Below are positions 6,507-13,864 of a stretch of DNA of 18,244 nucleotides, piece by piece. A program made the position numbers and the translations under genes. The stretch lies in assembly GCA_023441105.1 (NCBI GenBank), contig JAEZQX010000434.1:1-18244 (forward strand), written 5' to 3'. Below the pieces are notes generated by a model. The model was given only the letters and a program-made list of their open reading frames with translations. It was not told where the DNA came from and searched no databases. Each line of letters starts with the position of its first letter. Positions within the stretch are counted from its first letter, which is position 1. The DNA comes from Pseudomonadota bacterium (GTDB lineage: Bacteria; Pseudomonadota; Gammaproteobacteria; Burkholderiales; Burkholderiaceae).

Positions 6507-8771
6507 ATGAACAACGACAGTGTAGGGCCGTCTCCCGATCGGTCACAAGCGACCAGCGGCAACGGCGCAGGGCCGGCACAGGCCACGCAAGGTAACAGCC
6601 AATACCAGCATACCGAGCCGCACCAGCAAACGGCCCCAGCGGCCCCGCAGCCGGCGCGGTGGGGCAACCTTCCGCCCGAGTTGCGGGAACGTCGCCAGTG
6701 GGCGCTCGCCGGCACGAACAAGATCCCGATGCAGACGGACGGGCGACCAGCCAGCTCTACCGATGCGGCCACATGGACCAGCTTTGAGGCTGCGGCTGAG
6801 GCAGCTCACCGGAGGGGATGCAATATCGGTTACATGCTCACTGATGATGACGACATGACCTGCATTGACCTGGACTTGAAGGCCAACTACACGCAGGATG
6901 ACATCGATCGGATCCAGCGGATCTTGAACAAGTTCAACAGCTACACCGAGCGTTCCGTCAGCGGCAAGGGAGGCTTGCACATCTGGGTGCGCGGCAAGAT
7001 CGGAAGAGGTAGACGACGCGATGGTGTCGAGATCTACAGTCTGGAAAGGTTTGTTATCTGCACCGGCGATATAGTCGACGGCCCGTCGAAGAAGATAGAA
7101 GAACGGCAGGAACTGCTTGATCAATTGCTTACGGAAATGGACGGTGATCGCGGCTCGCCCGAAGCGGTCTCATTCGATGACGACGATGGTTCGGCTCATC
7201 GAATCGTGGACATGGCGCGTCGCGACGAGGGTGAATTTGGGCGCTTGTTCCGGACCGGCCAGTGGGAAGGAAAGTACCAATCTGGCTCCGAGGCCGACCT
7301 GTATGTTGTCGGCAAGCTCGCGCTGCTGAGCCGGTCAAATGCCGCTGTCTGGAACGCGTTCCAGATGTCACCGCAGGGGCAGCGACTGAAGGACGGGAAG
7401 ATCAAGTCGCAACGACGCGACTACGCCCGGAGTACGATGACCCAAGCCAGGATGCGTGCCGAGAAAATCTTAGACGGCAAGCGCCTCGCGTACGAGATCG
7501 TGGACTGCATGCCTCTCGAAGGCGACAATGGTAAGGCAAAGGAGGCTGTGGGCGAAAACGAGGAGGCCGCCACCGGCAACGGGGATGCACATGGACTGCT
7601 GAGCCGACTCTCCGTTGACTACGAGTCCGACGAGGTTGTCGACGTTCCCGATCTTGTGGATGGCTTGATTGCCGACGAGGAGGTGACTCTTCTTGGCGGG
7701 CATGGCGGGACGGGCAAGACATTCTTCGGTCTTCAGGCAGGCTGCGCCATCGCAGCCGGCACATCCGTCGTAGGCAAGAGTGCCATCGGTCAGCGCCGCG
7801 TGCTGTTCTATAGCGCCGAGGACGGAAAGAAGCGCCTTATCCGCCGACTGAGGAGGATCGCCTTGATGACGGGGCTTGACCTGGCGAGCTTGCGTGCCAA
7901 CCTCGTCGTCGTCGATGCGACAGAGCTTAACCCTCTGTTCGGGCAGGTGCCGAAGCCCGGAGCCAAGGCGTCGACGTTCAACATGGTGATGGGACCAACC
8001 GCTGATTTCGACGCGCTGTCTAGGATGGTGCAGTCATTCGACCCGCAGCTTCTGGTCATTGACGGGGCATCGGATACCTTCGACGGCGTGGAAATATCTC
8101 GTAGAGACGTTCGAGGCTTCATGCGCATGATCCAGCGCGTCCACCCGAGCCGGCGGATCGCCGTCCTGTTGCTAGCTCATGTGAACCGGGCAAGTGCCGG
8201 CGGACGGTTCGCATCTGACGACGACGGCTACTCGGGAAGCTCGCAGTGGCACAACGCGGCGCGACGCCGACTCTTCCTGCAGCGCAAGGTCGAGAAGGAG
8301 GGCAGCGGCGATGATGCCTTCGAGATCGAGACGATGTGGCTGAAGGTGATGAAGAACCAGGATGGACCGCTGCCGCCCGACATCGAGCTGGAACTGCCAG
8401 ATACCACGGGCGGGCTACTACGGGCGATCGATGAGCCAAGGTACGGCGGCGCGCAGTTCGAAGGCGATCTTGCCCTTCCTGAGCAACCACGCAAAGTATC
8501 GCGGGATGTCGATCACAGCGATGCCGTGCTGGAGTTGATCGAGGCGTACTACCGCCGTGGATCGTGGATCAGTACTTCATTGGCGCCAAACGCGTCCACG
8601 GGAGCTTATGCCTCGTTGAAAGGCGATTCCGGGTTCCCGAAGATGACTAAGAAGCAACTCGAGAAAGTGCTTCGTGACCTTGAACGATCGGGCAGGCTGA
8701 AGAGGGAGGAGTATCGACGTGGCGGTGGCGGGAAGGGTGAGCGATGGCTGGTGCCACGCGAATCGCAGTGA
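6507..8771 (+). CDS. Primase-helicase: prim-pol, HBD-like and RepA-type ATPase domains
   Basis: This is the replication protein of the element (754 aa). After a Gln/Pro/Ala-rich tail (1-50), residues about 55-195 look like an archaeo-eukaryotic primase domain: Asp121/Asp123 in CIDLDL, His158 in SGKGGLHIW and Glu175 in GVEIY. Residues about 244-316 (FGRLFRTG, SGSEADL) resemble the HBD domain of phage NrS-1-type polymerases. A RecA-fold, RepA-like helicase domain follows: Walker A GGHGGTGKT (397-405), Walker B LLVIDG (515-520) and LLLAHVNR (554-561). The C-terminus (about 670-750) looks like a winged helix and could bind the origin. ATG 6507 is preceded by GGAG. The order primase, helicase, DNA-binding tail recalls P4 alpha protein, although the domains differ. 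A repeat cluster follows immediately downstream. Confidence 0.88.
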   Translation: MNNDSVGPSPDRSQATSGNGAGPAQATQGNSQYQHTEPHQQTAPAAPQPARWGNLPPELRERRQWALAGTNKIPMQTDGRPASSTDAATWTSFEAAAEAAHRRGCNIGYMLTDDDDMTCIDLDLKANYTQDDIDRIQRILNKFNSYTERSVSGKGGLHIWVRGKIGRGRRRDGVEIYSLERFVICTGDIVDGPSKKIEERQELLDQLLTEMDGDRGSPEAVSFDDDDGSAHRIVDMARRDEGEFGRLFRTGQWEGKYQSGSEADLYVVGKLALLSRSNAAVWNAFQMSPQGQRLKDGKIKSQRRDYARSTMTQARMRAEKILDGKRLAYEIVDCMPLEGDNGKAKEAVGENEEAATGNGDAHGLLSRLSVDYESDEVVDVPDLVDGLIADEEVTLLGGHGGTGKTFFGLQAGCAIAAGTSVVGKSAIGQRRVLFYSAEDGKKRLIRRLRRIALMTGLDLASLRANLVVVDATELNPLFGQVPKPGAKASTFNMVMGPTADFDALSRMVQSFDPQLLVIDGASDTFDGVEISRRDVRGFMRMIQRVHPSRRIAVLLLAHVNRASAGGRFASDDDGYSGSSQWHNAARRRLFLQRKVEKEGSGDDAFEIETMWLKVMKNQDGPLPPDIELELPDTTGGLLRAIDEPRYGGAQFEGDLALPEQPRKVSRDVDHSDAVLELIEAYYRRGSWISTSLAPNASTGAYASLKGDSGFPKMTKKQLEKVLRDLERSGRLKREEYRRGGGGKGERWLVPRESQ

Positions 8772-8868
8772 TGTGCAAGGTGTGCCATCTGTGCGAAATG
8801 CCACCTTGCACACTGCACGGGCTACCGTGTGCAGTGTGCGTGGGGGTTATAGGGGGGACACACTGCAC
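8772..8868. repeat. Phased repeat cluster, candidate replication origin
   Basis: Starting right at the primase-helicase stop codon is an 11-bp inverted repeat, TGTGCAAGGTG (8772-8782) with CACCTTGCACA (8802-8812). It overlaps a second one, GCACACTGCAC (8808-8818) with GTGCAGTGTGC (8829-8839). The 10-mer CACACTGCAC occurs at 8809-8818 (+), 8829-8838 (inverted) and 8859-8868 (+), so unit starts are 20 and 30 bp apart, close to two and three helical turns. G-runs lie between the last two units. A role as replication origin or operator is inferred from position behind the replication gene. Confidence 0.55.
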
Positions 8869-9208
8869 ACGGCACTTGGCACGCCATTTTCCAGCCGGTG
8901 GTCACCGCCGCCAGCGGCTACCGTGGTTTTCGATCAAGGCATACCGCCCGCGCCGGTCCCTACGGGACGCTGGGGGCCGCGATCGGCACCCGGCCCGTGG
9001 TACTACCCTGGCCGCACTCGCGATCGCCTGTGCGGCCTGCTATTGCGGCCTCGCGTTCATCGCGGCATCGGAAGCGACCAACGGACCTGCAAGACTTTGT
9101 TCGTGTTTGCTAGACCCCTGATCTCATTTGCGGACTCGTTTGCTTTCGCCGTACGGTTGCCCATTGCGCACGCCGCGCGTAGCAACCATCGGCAAAGGAG
9201 CCATCATC
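8869..9208. other. Stretch without a confident gene
   Basis: Three plus-strand frames stay open through parts of this region. One (from 8744 to 9121) ends in a segment resembling a short membrane helix (TLAALAIACAACYCGLAFIAA), but its 5' part runs through the repeat cluster and has no convincing start. I leave it uncalled. The strong ribosome-binding site AAAGGAG at 9194-9200 belongs to the next gene. Confidence 0.4.
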
Positions 9209-9925
9209 ATGTCAGAGCAGCAGGAAGCGAACCTCGGAAGGGTTTCGATCAGCATTCATCCGTCCAGCGTTCAAACCATCGAGGGGTATGAGGAGCAGGA
9301 ACAGTTCCTCGCCCCTGTGGTGACCGTCTTCAAAACCGCCTACGACGGGCTCCAGCGCGTGCACGACGCTGCCGAAGCTGCCAAGCAGAACCCGGCGTGG
9401 AACGAGGAGGCCAGGATCCTGCACGTCAACGAGGCGGGCGAGCGGGTCATGGCGGGCATTGCCAAGCAAATCGACTCTGTGCGCGCAACCCTCGGAAGCC
9501 AGATCAAGTTCCTCGATGCGGAGCTGTCCAAGCCACTGGCGATGGATGCCGAGCGTCCTGCCATCGCCGCCGAGATACGCGCGCACGCCAAGTCCTTGCC
9601 GATGAGCGAACGGTTCACCTTCCTCAACCTGGCGCATGAGAGCGGCGACAACGTCACCTTGCGGGCGGTGCTGGGCGCTCCCGGGTATCTGTCCGGTATC
9701 AACGAGGAGGAGCGGCAGCAGCGGACGCGCCGTCATCACGAGAAGACGCAGCCTGTCACCTTCAAGCGCCTTCGCGCTGCACAGGATGCCTTGCGTTTGA
9801 TCGACGACCGCACGCCGCTGGTGTGGCGCGAGCTAGTGAAGGCGGTTGGCGCGCCTCCAATGAAGGTTCACGCCATCAAGACCGCCAACCAGCGGGCGAC
9901 CGCTGCGATCAAGGCAGCGGTGTAG
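9209..9925 (+). CDS. Hypothetical 238-aa protein, first gene of the unknown operon
   Basis: I do not recognise this family. The product is largely helical, rich in Ala, Glu and Arg, without signal peptide or membrane segment. Residues about 40-130 could form long amphipathic helices. A charged stretch (EEERQQRTRRHHEK, 166-179) separates them from a basic, Ala-rich C-terminal part that includes TPLVWRELVKAVG. AAAGGAG eight bases before ATG 9209 fixes the start. It opens a run of same-strand genes reaching to the terminator at 11412, and sits downstream of the candidate origin. Replication accessory or packaging-related roles are possible, but nothing in the sequence shows either. Confidence 0.8.
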   Translation: MSEQQEANLGRVSISIHPSSVQTIEGYEEQEQFLAPVVTVFKTAYDGLQRVHDAAEAAKQNPAWNEEARILHVNEAGERVMAGIAKQIDSVRATLGSQIKFLDAELSKPLAMDAERPAIAAEIRAHAKSLPMSERFTFLNLAHESGDNVTLRAVLGAPGYLSGINEEERQQRTRRHHEKTQPVTFKRLRAAQDALRLIDDRTPLVWRELVKAVGAPPMKVHAIKTANQRATAAIKAAV

Positions 9926-9959
9926 CACTTGATCCTGCACTGTTGAATCAAGGTGATCT

Positions 9960-10391
9960 ATGAGTGAAGTTGTCGCCAGGAAGGGCAACCCACAGTGGAC
10001 GAAGGGGATGCCGTCACCCAACCCTTCGGGTCGCCCGCCCGGCGCGAAGGACAAGCGAGCTCGCATCGCCGAAGCGCTCCTGGATGACGCCCAAGAGATT
10101 GTCCGCGTGGTCATCGACAAGGCACTCGACGGAGACGTGCAGGCGGCGGGGCTGGTGCTGGCGCGCGTTGCCCCGGTACTGCGCTCGCAGGCGGAACGGG
10201 TCAGCTTCGCTCTCGACGCCAAGGCACCGCTCGCCGAGCAGGTGGAAGCGGTCCTGCAAGCCGTTTCCGAAGGAAAGGTCGCGCCGGATGTGGGGAAGCA
10301 GATCATCGAGACAGTCGGCGCGCTGGGTGCGATCCGGCAGGTAGATGCGTTCGAAGCCCGCCTTGCCGCCCTTGAAGGCAGGAAGCTATGA
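9960..10391 (+). CDS. DUF5681-like protein
   Basis: The 143-aa protein begins with a basic Gly/Pro/Asn segment (GMPSPNPSGRPPGAKDKR at 16-33) typical of DUF5681 N-terminal regions, followed by predicted helices to the end. DUF5681 proteins are of unknown function and are, to my knowledge, often found in prophages, sometimes near terminase genes. A small-terminase-like or DNA-binding role is therefore a guess, not a call. AAGGTGAT precedes ATG 9960. The last codons overlap the next start by four bases (ATGA), which suggests translational coupling. Confidence 0.72.
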   Translation: MSEVVARKGNPQWTKGMPSPNPSGRPPGAKDKRARIAEALLDDAQEIVRVVIDKALDGDVQAAGLVLARVAPVLRSQAERVSFALDAKAPLAEQVEAVLQAVSEGKVAPDVGKQIIETVGALGAIRQVDAFEARLAALEGRKL

Positions 10392-10801
10392 CTATCCATC
10401 GCACCGAGGACGGGAGCATGGAGTACCTCCTTGAAGGGCATCTTGAGGGGCGCGTGCCTGATCTGGTTCGCCTGCGGGGGCGGGACTGGTGCCCCTCGGT
10501 GTATCGCGAGCCGGACGAGGCGTCAGAGAGCTTCTGGGCGCGCATCATGACGGTGGCTCGGATGCTGCGAGCCGAGTCCATCGAGAGCAGGCCGCTTCCT
10601 GATGGAGAGCCGTTCCGCTTCGTCATGACCTGCAGCTACGGGGTACCCTATGTCGATCCCGAGGAAGCTCTGCGCGTCGATCTACTCGACGCTACCAAGT
10701 GGCGGTTGCGGCGCCTGATGGAGAGCCGCGCCTCGACCCCTGAAGTGCAAGTGCAGGCGGCGACAATGATGGGAACCCTCCTGCTGGCGGAGGGACGATG
10801 A
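10388..10801 (+). CDS. Hypothetical 137-aa protein
   Basis: I do not recognise this family. The protein is acidic-to-neutral with two Cys (CPSVY and MTCSYG) and a C-terminal helical part (RVDLLDATKWRLRRLMESR, then QVQAATMMGTLLLAEGR). There is no signal or membrane segment. It starts within the preceding stop (ATGA overlap, AGGAAG as ribosome-binding site) and ends with the same overlap into the next gene. Tight coupling on both sides implies joint production with its neighbours. Met11 is a possible internal start. Confidence 0.75.
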   Translation: MTIHRTEDGSMEYLLEGHLEGRVPDLVRLRGRDWCPSVYREPDEASESFWARIMTVARMLRAESIESRPLPDGEPFRFVMTCSYGVPYVDPEEALRVDLLDATKWRLRRLMESRASTPEVQVQAATMMGTLLLAEGR

Positions 10802-11166
10802 GGATCGGCATCTCCAGCGGTCTCCTGCGACGGCTTTCGAAAGTCGAAGCACGGCGCACCATGACGCGGAGCATCGGCCTGTGGCCGGCCATCATGGACG
10901 CGGACGAATGGAGCGCCACAGCCATGTCGATGCAGGCGCGGCTCATGTCAGACACGGCGTGGGAGCCGAATGCGCCGCCGCCTCCGGCACCGGTACTCGA
11001 CCTGTCAAACGTATCCCATCGCTACCGGCGTCCCGGCGCGATACCGCGCCGAGGACAGACGGTCGAGGAGCGTCGTTGGCTGGGCGAGCAGACCCCTGCG
11101 CAGGACGAGTATGAGGAAGCCTACCGGCGCGGTGAGCGGCGTCCGGACCTTATTGCCAACCGTTGA
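10798..11166 (+). CDS. Hypothetical 122-aa protein
   Basis: I do not recognise this family. The N-terminal half is helical and basic (GLLRRLSKVEARRTMTRS), the middle is Pro-rich (NAPPPPAPVLDLS), and the C-terminal third is highly charged (EERRWLGEQTPAQDEYEEAYRR). This layout suggests an adaptor or structural helper with a flexible linker, but no function can be assigned. ATG 10798 overlaps the preceding stop by four bases and has GGAGGG just upstream. Confidence 0.72.
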   Translation: MRIGISSGLLRRLSKVEARRTMTRSIGLWPAIMDADEWSATAMSMQARLMSDTAWEPNAPPPPAPVLDLSNVSHRYRRPGAIPRRGQTVEERRWLGEQTPAQDEYEEAYRRGERRPDLIANR

Positions 11167-11177
11167 GGGTGCAGCAG

Positions 11178-11357
11178 ATGCGTGGAAACTGGCTTCTAGC
11201 TTACCGCCGACGGCAACGCGAACGCGCGCAAGCGAGTGGCAGCTATGAGATCAACGGTGGCTTCCAAGCACCCGCACCTACGCCGCCGCCTGCCCCTCAG
11301 ACCGAGTCCTCAGATCAGGAGGGCTCAACCGTGGTCAAGCGCACCGACCCACATTAA
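11178..11357 (+). CDS. Hypothetical 59-aa protein, last gene of the operon
   Basis: A short basic helix (NWLLAYRRRQRERAQ) is followed by a Pro/Ser-rich disordered tail. ATG 11178 with GAGG nine bases upstream is the preferred start. A TTG at 11163 would overlap the preceding stop (TTGA), continue the coupled pattern and add five residues. The terminator at 11412 follows within about 55 bp. The gene is supported mainly by position and operon pattern. Confidence 0.5.
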   Translation: MRGNWLLAYRRRQRERAQASGSYEINGGFQAPAPTPPPAPQTESSDQEGSTVVKRTDPH

Positions 11358-11411
11358 TCGATCGGACGCAGCGGCAGGGCGAGACCATCCTTCCCGCTTG
11401 ATGCCGTACTC

Positions 11412-11443
11412 AGCCCCCGCCCATGGTGGCGGGGGTTGCTTTT
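11412..11443 (+). terminator. Rho-independent terminator of the unknown operon
   Basis: The stem CCCCCGCC (11414-11421) with GGCGGGGG (11428-11435) is extended by A-T and G-T pairs at the base, with a 6-nt loop. It is followed by GCTTTT. It lies just after the last coupled gene, which fits the end of the operon. Confidence 0.75.
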
Positions 11444-11457
11444 GGAATTGCATCACA

Positions 11458-11485
11458 TTGAGCGCCACCATCATTGCGGTACGAT
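11458..11485 (+). promoter_or_regulatory. Candidate sigma70-type promoter for the two-TM protein gene
   Basis: TTGAGC (11458-11463), a 16-bp spacer and TACGAT (11480-11485) match four of six bases in each box. It sits about 40 bp before the start codon and after a terminator, where a new promoter is expected. Confidence 0.35.
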
Positions 11486-11524
11486 TCTTGTCCAAGTTGA
11501 GGACGTTGCCGCTGGCAGAAAACT

Positions 11525-12106
11525 ATGGAATATCTACTGCTGCTGGGCGCCCTATGCTTGGTCGCGCTATTCGTCCTCGGCGGCTTGATATTCTTACTCG
11601 CGACGCTATTGGCCTGGCTGGTCAGAATCTCGTTGCGCGGGAGGAAGGGCGCCGAGGTATGGGTACGTCGGGCTAGGCAAGTGACCTATGCGGGGTCCAT
11701 CACATTCCTGATCTGGACTGTTTACACCGCCATTTACCCTACAGACGATTTTTACTTGCAAGAGTTCGAAGAGGTCACTCTCAGGGAGCCGCCGAGCTCA
11801 GCCAAGGTACTGGCTAAGAGCGCTTCTTACCCGGCTCCAAATGGAGATTACTGCTCATTCGCGAGAATCGAGGTATCGAGGGAGGACTTCGCTTCATTGA
11901 TGATGGAGCTGGAGGCTGATAGCCGTCTTTCACGGAACCCCGGACCCGGGTCAAATGATCAGAAAGCAAAGGCACTTAGTTCATCCGAACCAATCACGTC
12001 CCTGGCATCCTTTGTCCGCACTGACCCGGAACACCCGGACCATCATCTTTCCATCGACCTCCTGAGTAGCAGACAGCACGTTGAGGTCGCTATCTGCTAT
12101 ACGTAA
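11525..12106 (+). CDS. Small membrane protein with a soluble C-terminal domain
   Basis: The 193-aa protein has a long hydrophobic N-terminal segment (about 3-34) and a second membrane segment (about 54-70). A basic loop between them (RISLRGRKGAEVWVRRARQ) suggests that loop is cytoplasmic. The following domain, starting YPTDDFYLQEFEEVT, includes SSAKVLAKSASYP and GDYCSFARIEVSREDF and would then face the periplasm. I recall similar uncharacterised proteins in other proteobacteria but no name or function. The ribosome-binding site is weak. Base composition is more AT-rich than the replication genes, which suggests separately acquired cargo. An envelope or immunity-like role would be speculation. 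Confidence 0.75.
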   Translation: MEYLLLLGALCLVALFVLGGLIFLLATLLAWLVRISLRGRKGAEVWVRRARQVTYAGSITFLIWTVYTAIYPTDDFYLQEFEEVTLREPPSSAKVLAKSASYPAPNGDYCSFARIEVSREDFASLMMELEADSRLSRNPGPGSNDQKAKALSSSEPITSLASFVRTDPEHPDHHLSIDLLSSRQHVEVAICYT

Positions 12107-12391
12107 CGACCTTTGCAGGCTTGTGCTAAGGCACCCCGGCGAGCAGCGACCAGCGGACGTCCAAAACGTCGGTCCCTATCCAGAGGTCGATGAATCTCGG
12201 CCGTTACGTACGCCATATGCGCCCGGCAAGGCGGGCCAGAGTCGATGCTCGGTTTCAGCAAAGCGATAGCGAGAGCGGGTAGAGCACCCTGGTGCGGGGG
12301 CGCGATGCCGGGGCTGCAGGCCGCGATCAAGGTGCCGGTGGGTTGCTGGTATGGGCAGCGGCGATCGCGGCCTGTGCCGCCCCGTAGCCGC
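12107..12391. other. Intergenic region between convergent genes
   Basis: No gene is supported. The two-TM gene and the 62-aa gene converge here. The main content is the long inverted repeat at 12317-12374. Confidence 0.5.
12317..12374. repeat. 12-bp perfect inverted repeat between convergent genes
   Basis: CAGGCCGCGATC (12317-12328) is the exact reverse complement of GATCGCGGCCTG (12363-12374), with a 34-bp loop. GGGG upstream of the left arm can pair with CCCC downstream of the right arm across a bulge. No T-run follows on either strand, so this is not a standard terminator. It could be a structured RNA, a recombination or protein-binding site, or a leftover of an inserted unit. Confidence 0.5.
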
Positions 12392-12580
12392 TCAGTCGTC
12401 TTCGCCAAGACTTCGCGGCATGCCGCTCTTGTCGATGTAGAACCCCTCGAAGCTCTTACCGCCGTGCTTGCGCACCCGCGCCTTGCCCTCCTCAAGCTCG
12501 CGCTCCAACTTTTCGATCCGAGCCCTTCCCTCGAGCGAGTTGGGGTCTAGATCGGTGATCGTGATCTTTGGGGTAGTCAT
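12392..12580 (-). CDS. Hypothetical 62-aa protein
   Basis: The small charged protein has a central Lys/Glu-rich helix (RIEKLERELEEGKARVRK) and a C-terminal part GFYIDKSGMPRSLGEDD. No family is recognised. Its amino-acid make-up is far more protein-like than the opposing plus frame. ATG at 12580 is preferred over an upstream TTG (12625) that would add 15 residues; neither has a strong ribosome-binding site. It follows the winged-helix-like gene on the same strand after about 70 bp, so the two may be co-transcribed. Confidence 0.6.
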   Translation of the reverse strand: MTTPKITITDLDPNSLEGRARIEKLERELEEGKARVRKHGGKSFEGFYIDKSGMPRSLGEDD

Positions 12581-12652
12581 CGCGGCTGCTTTATCGGGGA
12601 GGGCAGTGTAGGACAGCGCTTTCAAAGACGCGAGGGGTCTAGTCTAGGCGAC

Positions 12653-13480
12653 TCATGTGCCATTTGCGGTGGAGGCATCCACCTTTCCTTCAGCTGATTC
12701 TTCGGCTTGAGCGAGTTTTTTGCCAAGTTCAAGATAAGCGATCAGCGCAGCATAGTCCGAGGATTTTGGCGGGCTCTCGAAGATCACTGCGACCCGGGTT
12801 CCATTGGGGCCCGGATACCAGATCTGGAAAGGTGCACCCGAGTGCACTGTCAGATCTGCCCCCCTACTGGAGGCGGGGTGTATCCGCATATCTTCATCTG
12901 AGAGTCTACTACCAGTTAGTTCAATTAAGTCGTCTCGTTGTTCTTCGTCAAAAGATTGGGTTTGAGACGAATAAAGTCTCGTAAACTCTTGATTTTGCTT
13001 GAAAAGAGAGACTACCTTACGTGCCGCTTCCTCAGTGAACCGTCTTTCAAGGACTAGATAGTGTCTCAGGCTCTCATCCGAAGGGGGGTCGTCAGACCAT
13101 GCAGCATGGATGTCCGCGAAGATTGCGGGTGTGAGCGCAGCCGCTCTCTTGAGCTGGTCTCGCTCTGGTGACTCTGAGCGCGTATCCAACAATAGGCGGA
13201 GGGCGGCTTCACTGAGCTTGACTTTACGGTCTGCTGCACGCCCTTCATCGACCAGGAGGCCGTAGGCATTCAGCGCCGCAATGGTCTGAACTCCTCCGCT
13301 ACTTGAAGGGGAGTAGCCCCAGTGCTTCACTGCTACCGTCGCTGGTGCGGCGCCGCGTTTTTCGGCGTCGAAGAACTCTTTGCACCGGCGCAACGCAGCC
13401 TCGAGAGAGATGAAGGGAAAGTTAGGTGACCGTTCCTTGCGGGACGTTAGAGTGGTGGTAACCACGGCAGTCTCAGACAT
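12653..13480 (-). CDS. Uncharacterised winged-helix-like protein, 275 aa
   Basis: Residues about 20-105 (FPFISLEAALRRCKEFF, VAVKHWGYSPSSSGGVQTIAALNAYGLL, RKVKLSEAALRLLLD) look like a winged helix-turn-helix unit. A second helical part (SPERDQLKRAAALTPAIFADI to about 165) and a C-terminal beta-plus-helix segment (AALIAYLELGKKLAQAE) follow. I recall similar hypothetical proteins scattered in actinobacteria and proteobacteria, without known function. ATG 13480 is fixed by AGGAGC upstream and a good promoter whose -10 lies inside the longer frame, so starts further up are excluded. Its AT-richer composition and own promoter mark it as cargo. A regulator or DNA-binding role is the modest inference. 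Confidence 0.8.
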   Translation of the reverse strand: MSETAVVTTTLTSRKERSPNFPFISLEAALRRCKEFFDAEKRGAAPATVAVKHWGYSPSSSGGVQTIAALNAYGLLVDEGRAADRKVKLSEAALRLLLDTRSESPERDQLKRAAALTPAIFADIHAAWSDDPPSDESLRHYLVLERRFTEEAARKVVSLFKQNQEFTRLYSSQTQSFDEEQRDDLIELTGSRLSDEDMRIHPASSRGADLTVHSGAPFQIWYPGPNGTRVAVIFESPPKSSDYAALIAYLELGKKLAQAEESAEGKVDASTANGT

Positions 13481-13502
13481 GAATTGCTCCTGGCGAGGGA
13501 TA

Positions 13503-13531
13503 ATTCTAGGTCTCATCTCGCTTCAGCTCAA
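13503..13531 (-). promoter_or_regulatory. Sigma70-type promoter of the winged-helix-like gene
   Basis: On the minus strand TTGAGC (13526-13531), a 17-bp spacer and TAGAAT (13503-13508) form a good promoter (4/6 and 5/6 matches). Transcription would start near 13496, giving a leader of about 16 nt that holds the AGGAGC ribosome-binding site. Confidence 0.6.
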
Positions 13532-13864
13532 TATGTCTCCTGTCTCCGTTGTCTTGCGAGACAGCGTCGCGCGGAGATGAATTTGACAGCGGTTCGAGAA
13601 GCGATCACAATCTGAAAACGAAAAAGGGCTCATCTTTCGATGAGCCCTTTTTCGCTTGTAACGGGTGGCGAGCCGGACAGGTGCAACTGCACGGCTCGCC
13701 GTGGTCTAACCAAAAGTGACGCATACCGGGCAATGCCCGCTCTGGTGTCGACCCTGGTCAGTAGCCAATCGCATAGTAGTGCGAGTCGGGGATTGATGCC
13801 AGTTCAGAGCCCGGACTGTCGTGCAGCCGTTGTGCTGCGTTTACATCAATCTCAGGAGCCTCTT
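13532..13864. other. Non-coding region between divergent cargo genes
   Basis: No gene is supported. It holds a strong bidirectional terminator (13619-13654) and a second hairpin, GGCGAGCCG/CGGCTCGCC (13667-13675 and 13692-13700). It also holds a separated inverted repeat, GATTGATG/CATCAATC (13791-13798 and 13844-13851), whose right arm ends just before the ribosome-binding site of the Cas2-like gene. A small RNA on the minus strand is possible. Confidence 0.45.
13619..13654. terminator. Strong bidirectional rho-independent terminator without a matching gene
   Basis: A 16-bp perfect stem (13619-13634 with 13639-13654, core AAGGGCTCATC) has a 4-nt loop. Both strands carry T-runs after the GC stem: TTTTTCGC on plus and TTTTTCGTTTT on minus. 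No gene ends here on either strand, because the neighbouring genes point away from it. Confidence 0.85.

Noticed and set aside
8744..9121. 125-aa plus-strand frame with a membrane-helix-like end
   Set aside because: Its 5' half overlaps the primase-helicase end and the repeat cluster, its Cys/His content there comes from the repeats, and it lacks a good start.
13640..13864. Upstream extension of the Cas2-like gene to an ATG at 13640
   Set aside because: That start lies inside the terminator stem and has no ribosome-binding site, while ATG 13865 has AGGAG at the right distance.
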